DNA of 64,000 bases. Origin: Solimonas sp040377605. GTDB taxonomy: Bacteria > Pseudomonadota > Gammaproteobacteria > Nevskiales > Nevskiaceae. Position numbers and translations under genes: made by a program. Position 1 is the first letter of the stretch; each line of letters begins with the position of its first letter. The notes beneath the pieces are model-generated. The model was not told the DNA's origin. It did no database searches and saw nothing but the letters and a program-made list of their open reading frames with translations. Positions 59,324 through 64,000 of this stretch are shown here, in pieces. The DNA lies in assembly GCA_040377605.1 (NCBI GenBank), contig JBEIOK010000001.1, positions 1-64,000 on the forward strand. Reading direction: 5' to 3'.

Positions 59324-60223
59324 TCATCCACCCAGCGCGTCGTCATCGTAGGCCAGCGGATCTTCGAGCGGTTCCAGGTGCGTGATGACATGCACCGGTG
59401 CCAGATGCTCGCGAATCCTCTGCTCCACGCGCTCGGCCAGGTCATGGCCCTGCTGCACCGTCCAGGCCCCGGGGACCAGCACATGCAGGCTGACGAAGCG
59501 CCGCGGCCCGGATTGGCGAGTACGCAGCGCATGGAATCTCAGACCCTGCGCGCGAAATTCCTCCAGCAGCCGGTCCAGCACCTCCCGGTCGGCGCGCGGC
59601 AGCGACACATCCATCAGCCCGTCGGCGGACTGGCGGAGCAGACGGCCGCCCGTCCGCAGAATGTTCAGGCCGACCAGCACCGCCAGCAGCGGGTCGAGGA
59701 TCAGCCAGCCGGTCACTGCCACCAGCGCCACGCCTCCGATGATGCCCACCGAGGTCCAGACGTCGGTCATCAGGTGATGTGCGTCTGCCTCCAGCGCCAG
59801 CGATCGGTGGATTCGCGCGCCGTGCATCAACGCACGCGCCATGCCCAGGTTGATCAGCGCCGCCACCGCGCTGACGACCAGGCCCAGGCCCGCCTGCTCG
59901 ATCGGCTGCGGGTCCCAGAGCCGCGGGACGGACGCCCACAGGATCGACAGACTGGCCACCGCGATCATCGCGCCTTCAAACCCGCTGGCGAAGTACTCGG
60001 CCTTGCCGTGACCGTAGGCGTGATTGTCGTCGGGCGGCATGACCGCCAGACGCAGGGCCCAGAACGCGACCAGCGCTGCGGTGAGGTTGACGGTGGACTC
60101 CAGCGCGTCGGACAGCAGCCCCACGGAGCCCGTGACCTTCCAGGCGAACAGCTTCAGCGCCATGGTCATCAGGGCCGCAGCGACCGACCAGGCGGCGTAG
60201 CGCGCGGCGGGCGCGTGGCTCAT
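59324..60223 (-). CDS. Cation diffusion facilitator transporter
   Basis: 299 residues with six hydrophobic segments, the CDF metal motifs LLSDALESTVN (helix 2) and HHLMTDVWTS (helix 5), and a C-terminal ferredoxin-like cytoplasmic domain ending with HVLVPGAW and VHVITHLEP. Exports divalent metals such as zinc or iron in exchange for protons. Seven bases downstream of the CheW-like gene, same strand. Confidence 0.88.
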   Translation of the reverse strand: MSHAPAARYAAWSVAAALMTMALKLFAWKVTGSVGLLSDALESTVNLTAALVAFWALRLAVMPPDDNHAYGHGKAEYFASGFEGAMIAVASLSILWASVPRLWDPQPIEQAGLGLVVSAVAALINLGMARALMHGARIHRSLALEADAHHLMTDVWTSVGIIGGVALVAVTGWLILDPLLAVLVGLNILRTGGRLLRQSADGLMDVSLPRADREVLDRLLEEFRAQGLRFHALRTRQSGPRRFVSLHVLVPGAWTVQQGHDLAERVEQRIREHLAPVHVITHLEPLEDPLAYDDDALGG

Positions 60224-60229
60224 CGCCCT

Positions 60230-60703
60230 TCAGTCCGCGAGCTGTGCGCGCGCGACTTCCGCCTCGATCTGTTCGAGATCCGGGATCAGGGCTTCCTGAT
60301 TGGCGATGCGCACCCGTGTCAGCACGACCTCGTCGCGGTCGGTGTCGCGCAGCGGCGCGCTGCGCACCGCGGTACGGTTCAGTGTCACCAGATGCGGATA
60401 GCCCTGGGTCATGATCGCCAGATGTCCGCTAGGCAGGTGCCGCCCCAGCGAATTCAGCACGACCAGGCGCTCACGCCGCGGGTCACCGCCCGTCGGGGCG
60501 TGATTGAGGCGCTCAAATCGCACGACCGGCACGCGACGGTTGTTCCAGTCGCAATAGCCCAGCAGCCAGTCCGGGTGAGGACCTTCCTCCACCTGCAGTG
60601 CCTCGCGCGCCAGCACCTCGGCCACCGCGGTATTGGGCAACAGCAGTGTGTCCTCGTGCACGCTCATCAGCACCGCATAGATCTGTTCGCGCAGCGTGCT
60701 CAT
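60230..60703 (-). CDS. CheW-like adaptor (ChpC-like)
   Basis: 157 residues of the CheW fold: LLLPNTAVAEVL, WLLGYCDWNNRRVPVVRFE and IMTQGYPHLVTL. It overlaps the CheA gene (ATGA), so it couples translationally to the kinase. In Pseudomonas ChpC follows ChpA-ChpB; here the methylesterase ChpB is not seen between. It should link receptor and kinase in a pilus-type chemosensory system. Confidence 0.82.
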   Translation of the reverse strand: MSTLREQIYAVLMSVHEDTLLLPNTAVAEVLAREALQVEEGPHPDWLLGYCDWNNRRVPVVRFERLNHAPTGGDPRRERLVVLNSLGRHLPSGHLAIMTQGYPHLVTLNRTAVRSAPLRDTDRDEVVLTRVRIANQEALIPDLEQIEAEVARAQLAD

Positions 60704-63700
60704 GACGAGACTCCGGGGGCCGCGATGACCGCACGCAATTCATCGAGCAACTGGTCTTCGAGATACGGCTTGATCAGGTATCGGTTGACACCAATGCTGC
60801 GCGCACGCTCGCGGTGCTTGTCGCCCGAACGCGACGTGATCATGATGATCGGCGTGGCGGCAATCCGCTGGGAGTTGCGCACAAAGGTCGCCACTTCGAA
60901 ACCATCGGCTCGCGGCATCTCGATATCGAGCAGGATCGCCGCCGGACTCTCGGTCTGCAGCTGCGCCATCGCATCGAGACCGTCCTTCGCCGTCACCACG
61001 CGATAGCCCTGCTTGACCAGCAGACGTTCGGTCACGCGGCGGATCGTGATGGAGTCGTCGACAACCATGATCAGGTGGTTGCGGGCGGGGGCATCGGCCT
61101 CCGGCTCCGGAGGCTGACCCGCAGCCAGCGTGCGCAGCGTGCGGCGTGTGCGGTCCTGTGCCAGCGCGGCGACATCCACGATCAACACCACCCGACCGTC
61201 AGCCAGAATCGTCGCGCCGGTCACGCCCGGAATCACGCTGACCTGCGGCCCCAGCGCCTTGGACACGACTTCGCGATTGCCGATCAGCGCGTCGACCACC
61301 ATCGCGATGCGTCGCTCACCAGCGCCCAGACCTTCGGGCAGGCGCACCAGGATCGCGTTGAGCGTCTTCGGCTCGTTGCCGGGATCACGCGCAACGCCGA
61401 CGAAATCACCGAAATAGCGCACGCGATAGTCGGCATTGCCGTAGCGGAAACCCGCCCCCTCCTCGGCGTAGAGACGGTCGAGATCCTCACGCGGCACGCG
61501 GGCGATACCCTCGATGCTGGGCAGTGGCACCGCGAACTGCTCGGTCCCCACAGCCACCAGCAGCGCCTGCGACATCGCCAGGGTCAGCGGCAGACGGATC
61601 AGGAAGCGTGCGCCCTTGCCGCTTTCCGAAGCCAGTTCCAGCGTACCGCCGAGCTGCTTCACTTCCGCGGCAACCACGTCCATGCCGACACCGCGGCCGG
61701 CGTCCTGGGTCAGGCGCTGCGCGGTCGAGAAGCCCGGCATGAAGATGAACTGCGCAGCCTCCTCGTCGCTGATCTCGACACCGGCGGGCATCAGGCCGCG
61801 CTTGATCGCGGTATCGCGAATCGCCTGGAAGTCGAGGCCGCGCCCGTCATCGCGCAGCTCGATAAACAACTGAGTGCCTTCGCGGCCCAAGTTGACCTCG
61901 ATGCGGCCGATGGGATCCTTGCCGGCAAAGCTACGTGCGTCCGGCATCTCGATGCCATGCACGACCGCATTACGCATCAGATGCTCCAGCGGCGCCGTCA
62001 TGCGCTCCAGAACATTACGATCGAGCTCGGCCTCGATGCCGCTGAACTGCACGTCCGCACGCTTGCCATTTTCCTGGGCGGTCTGCTGCACGAGACGCTG
62101 CAGTCGCGCCGCCTGGCGCGAGAACGGCACCATCAGCGTGCGCATCATGCCCTGCTGCACTTCCGTATTGACGCGCCCTTGCTGCAGCAGGATCGTCACG
62201 GCCTCGCTGGCCAGACCATCCATCGACGCGTGCAGTGCCGCGAGATCGCTGATCGATTCGTTGAGCGCACGCGCAAGTTCCTGCATGCGCGTGTAGCGAT
62301 CCATTTCCAGCGGATCGAATTCACCGGCGTAACGGTCCGAACTCTCGGCCTGGCTCAGACCGCGAGCCGCAATCTGCGCGTCCGTTTCGGCCTGCAGCTG
62401 CCGCATCTGCTCGCGAATACGCTGGATCGCCTGCGCCATTTCGTCGAGCTGTGTCTGCATCCCCGCGTTGTGTTCTTCCAGACGCGAGCGGTAGATCGAG
62501 ATTTCGCCGGCTTCGTTGAGCATGCGATCCAGCGTTTCGACCGGCACGCGCGCCGTCTCGCGGCGCGCCGACAGCAAGCTTTCCGACTCTTCCGCCGGGC
62601 GCCAGAACAGTTCTGGATCCCAGGATTCGGCGGTCGCGGTGCTCATCGACACTACCGGCTCCTGCGGCAACGAGTCGGATTCGACTGTGCTCTGGCCTTG
62701 CGGTGCCAGGCCCTCGGGGCCCGCGGAGCGATCGTCCGCCGCCACCGGCGGCGCCGTCCGCATCAGTGCCTCGAGATCACCCCGTTCGAGGCGATCAACC
62801 ATGGACCGCAGATCGGCCACGGCGCGCATCACACTGCCCGTCGCCTCCAGCGGCGGATCGGTGAGCAGGGTTTCGAGATCGTGAGCGGCATCACCGATCG
62901 CGACCAATCCACTCATGCGCGCACCGCCCTTGAGCGTGTGCAGCACGCGCTGCATGTCCTGCAGCGCATCGGTGTCCGACGGCGCCACTTGCCAGCGCAG
63001 ATGGGCTCGCTCCAGCTGCTCGACCAGTTCGACCGCCTCGCCGGTGAAGACATCGATCAAGTCGGCATCAGCGACGGAAGCGTCGGGTGCGGCGAACAAG
63101 GTCGACGGCAACGCCTCCGGCATCGGCATCAGCGGCTCGGCGGCGAAGGCCTCCGCTTCCGGCAGGGCCGGCTCGGGGGCCGGCGCTGACGCTGCCTCGA
63201 CGGACGCGGGCGTTCCGCCGCCAGCGAGATCGTCCAGCGCCCGCGCCATGTCCGGAATCACGCCGCGCTTGAGGTCATCCAGCGCCAGATGCAACGCGTC
63301 TGCGGTGTTGTGGAGACGGGAGAAGAATCCCGTGTCGGCTGCGGTCGAGCCGCGCTCCATTGAATCGAGCAGCGACTCCAGGCGGTGCGCGACCTCTCCG
63401 ACCGGCATCAGGCCCGCCATGCGCGCGCTACCCTTGAAGGTGTGCAGGACGCGTTGCAGATCGTTCAGCGCACGCGCGCTGCGCGGATCGCGTTCCAGCG
63501 CCGCACTGCCCTGATCCAGACCTTCCAGCAGTTCCTCGGCCTCGGCGATGAAGATGGACAGCAGCTCCGGATCTTCGGCCGGCGTCACCACGGTCACTGC
63601 TGGCGGCAACTCGGCCGCCATCTCGATGACCCTCGCTGCAGCAGGCATGTCCAGGGACGACACCTCGGCCGGCTCCGATATCGGGGCTTCGAAGATCGGG

Positions 63701-64000
63701 TCTAGCTCCGGGGCCGGGGGCATCTCGATGGCGCCGCCCTCGAGCGTCAAGCCCTCATCGCTGGTCTCAAAGAACGGATCGATGAAGGCTTCGGCGGGCA
63801 CAGAGGACTGCGGCGGATCCTGCACGGACAGATCACCGGCTGCGGAGACAGGCGGCATCTCGATGACGTCGGACACTTCATCGCGCGCAGGCGGCTCCGG
63901 CTGGTGTAACGCCAACGCCGGCGCCACCGGCGTATCAGCATTCCAGCGCAGCCGCTGGACCCGTTCGACGATGTCCTGTCCGTCCCCCCGCAAGGTTCCG
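60700..64000 (-). CDS. chpA: Hybrid CheA kinase, ChpA-like, C-terminal 1,100 residues (N-terminus off window)
   Basis: The frame is open to the window edge, so the start is missing. Visible order: HPt domains with phosphoryl-histidine motifs LHTFKGSARMAG and LHTLKGGARMSG, dimerisation helices, an ATPase with NAVVHGIEMP and GRGVGMDVV, a CheW-like region, and a C-terminal receiver (VVDDSITIRR, LLDIEMPR, YLIKPY). The layout fits ChpA/PilL, which controls type IV pilus twitching and cAMP in Pseudomonas; the family carries several more HPt domains N-terminally. TTG at 63993 is not the start. Confidence 0.88.
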   Translation of the reverse strand, partial: GTLRGDGQDIVERVQRLRWNADTPVAPALALHQPEPPARDEVSDVIEMPPVSAAGDLSVQDPPQSSVPAEAFIDPFFETSDEGLTLEGGAIEMPPAPELDPIFEAPISEPAEVSSLDMPAAARVIEMAAELPPAVTVVTPAEDPELLSIFIAEAEELLEGLDQGSAALERDPRSARALNDLQRVLHTFKGSARMAGLMPVGEVAHRLESLLDSMERGSTAADTGFFSRLHNTADALHLALDDLKRGVIPDMARALDDLAGGGTPASVEAASAPAPEPALPEAEAFAAEPLMPMPEALPSTLFAAPDASVADADLIDVFTGEAVELVEQLERAHLRWQVAPSDTDALQDMQRVLHTLKGGARMSGLVAIGDAAHDLETLLTDPPLEATGSVMRAVADLRSMVDRLERGDLEALMRTAPPVAADDRSAGPEGLAPQGQSTVESDSLPQEPVVSMSTATAESWDPELFWRPAEESESLLSARRETARVPVETLDRMLNEAGEISIYRSRLEEHNAGMQTQLDEMAQAIQRIREQMRQLQAETDAQIAARGLSQAESSDRYAGEFDPLEMDRYTRMQELARALNESISDLAALHASMDGLASEAVTILLQQGRVNTEVQQGMMRTLMVPFSRQAARLQRLVQQTAQENGKRADVQFSGIEAELDRNVLERMTAPLEHLMRNAVVHGIEMPDARSFAGKDPIGRIEVNLGREGTQLFIELRDDGRGLDFQAIRDTAIKRGLMPAGVEISDEEAAQFIFMPGFSTAQRLTQDAGRGVGMDVVAAEVKQLGGTLELASESGKGARFLIRLPLTLAMSQALLVAVGTEQFAVPLPSIEGIARVPREDLDRLYAEEGAGFRYGNADYRVRYFGDFVGVARDPGNEPKTLNAILVRLPEGLGAGERRIAMVVDALIGNREVVSKALGPQVSVIPGVTGATILADGRVVLIVDVAALAQDRTRRTLRTLAAGQPPEPEADAPARNHLIMVVDDSITIRRVTERLLVKQGYRVVTAKDGLDAMAQLQTESPAAILLDIEMPRADGFEVATFVRNSQRIAATPIIMITSRSGDKHRERARSIGVNRYLIKPYLEDQLLDELRAVIAAPGVSS

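Noticed and set aside
60814..63189. 791-codon open frame on the plus strand
   Set aside because: Lies wholly antisense to the ChpA-like kinase, whose motifs are clear; composition is shadow-like (His/Arg/Gln-rich).

Overview
This 64 kb window is GC-rich, densely packed bacterial chromosome with short intergenic gaps, many ATGA/GTGA start-stop overlaps and hairpin terminators. It carries an aerobic 9,10-seco steroid catabolic locus, two large TonB-dependent receptors, a UmuD-like S24 protein, a pilus/Chp-type chemosensory kinase and GlyGly-CTERM-like tails. Together these suggest a steroid- or hydrocarbon-degrading gammaproteobacterium, perhaps of the Nevskiales/Solimonadaceae type. The taxonomic placement is an inference; no rRNA, tRNA, CRISPR array, insertion sequence or prophage was recognised.

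Region 1 (1-15 kb): a minus-strand run (HsaC/TesB-like ring-cleavage dioxygenase, ipdA, start of ipdB) faces a plus-strand run (SnoaL-like protein, FAD-dependent 3-oxosteroid dehydrogenase-like enzyme, hydroxysteroid-type SDR, FadD3-like acyl-CoA synthetase, SDR). A diguanylate cyclase, a TonB-dependent receptor, two more SDRs and a serine-hydrolase lipoprotein follow. Region 2 (15-25 kb): a translationally coupled ada / alkA-like / 2OG-Fe(II) oxygenase operon for alkylation repair, a matrixin-like metalloprotease with a GlyGly-CTERM-like tail, a second diguanylate cyclase, an SDR coupled to an Old-Yellow-Enzyme family reductase, a DapA-family aldolase and another SDR. Region 3 (25-30 kb): two tiny lysine-rich proteins with a RIO kinase, a quinone-reductase-like protein, a beta-propeller plus TPR/HTH regulator pair, and peptide deformylase.

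Region 4 (30-41 kb) is the second steroid block: kstD, hsaA-like monooxygenase, kshA-like Rieske oxygenase, an AraC DNA-binding remnant, an AhpD-like protein, a TonB-dependent receptor, ketosteroid isomerase (ksi) and a divergent LuxR-type regulator. With region 1 this covers isomerisation, 1(2)-dehydrogenation, 9-alpha-hydroxylation, 3-HSA hydroxylation, meta-cleavage and C/D-ring opening. The reductase partners KshB and HsaB, the hydrolase HsaD and most C/D-ring genes are not in the window.

Region 5 (41-53 kb): a DNA-binding protein made of four helix-turn-helix repeats; an operon of a UmuD-like S24 protein and a winged-helix/MmcB-like nuclease-fold protein; a zinc-metallopeptidase/ATP-grasp/DUF1415 run; several lipoproteins and membrane proteins; a methyltransferase; an FadE-type acyl-CoA dehydrogenase. 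Region 6 (53-64 kb): a HipA N-terminal remnant, a fusion of a parallel beta-helix protein with a diheme cytochrome, a secreted alpha/beta hydrolase with a GlyGly-CTERM-like tail, a LuxR regulator, a cation-diffusion transporter, a CheW-like protein and the C-terminal 1,100 residues of a ChpA-like hybrid CheA kinase running off the edge.

Three unrelated families of dispersed palindromic repeats sit in intergenic gaps. The least explained items are the UmuD/MmcB-like operon, the quadruple-HTH protein, the peptidase/ATP-grasp pair and the beta-helix/cytochrome fusion.
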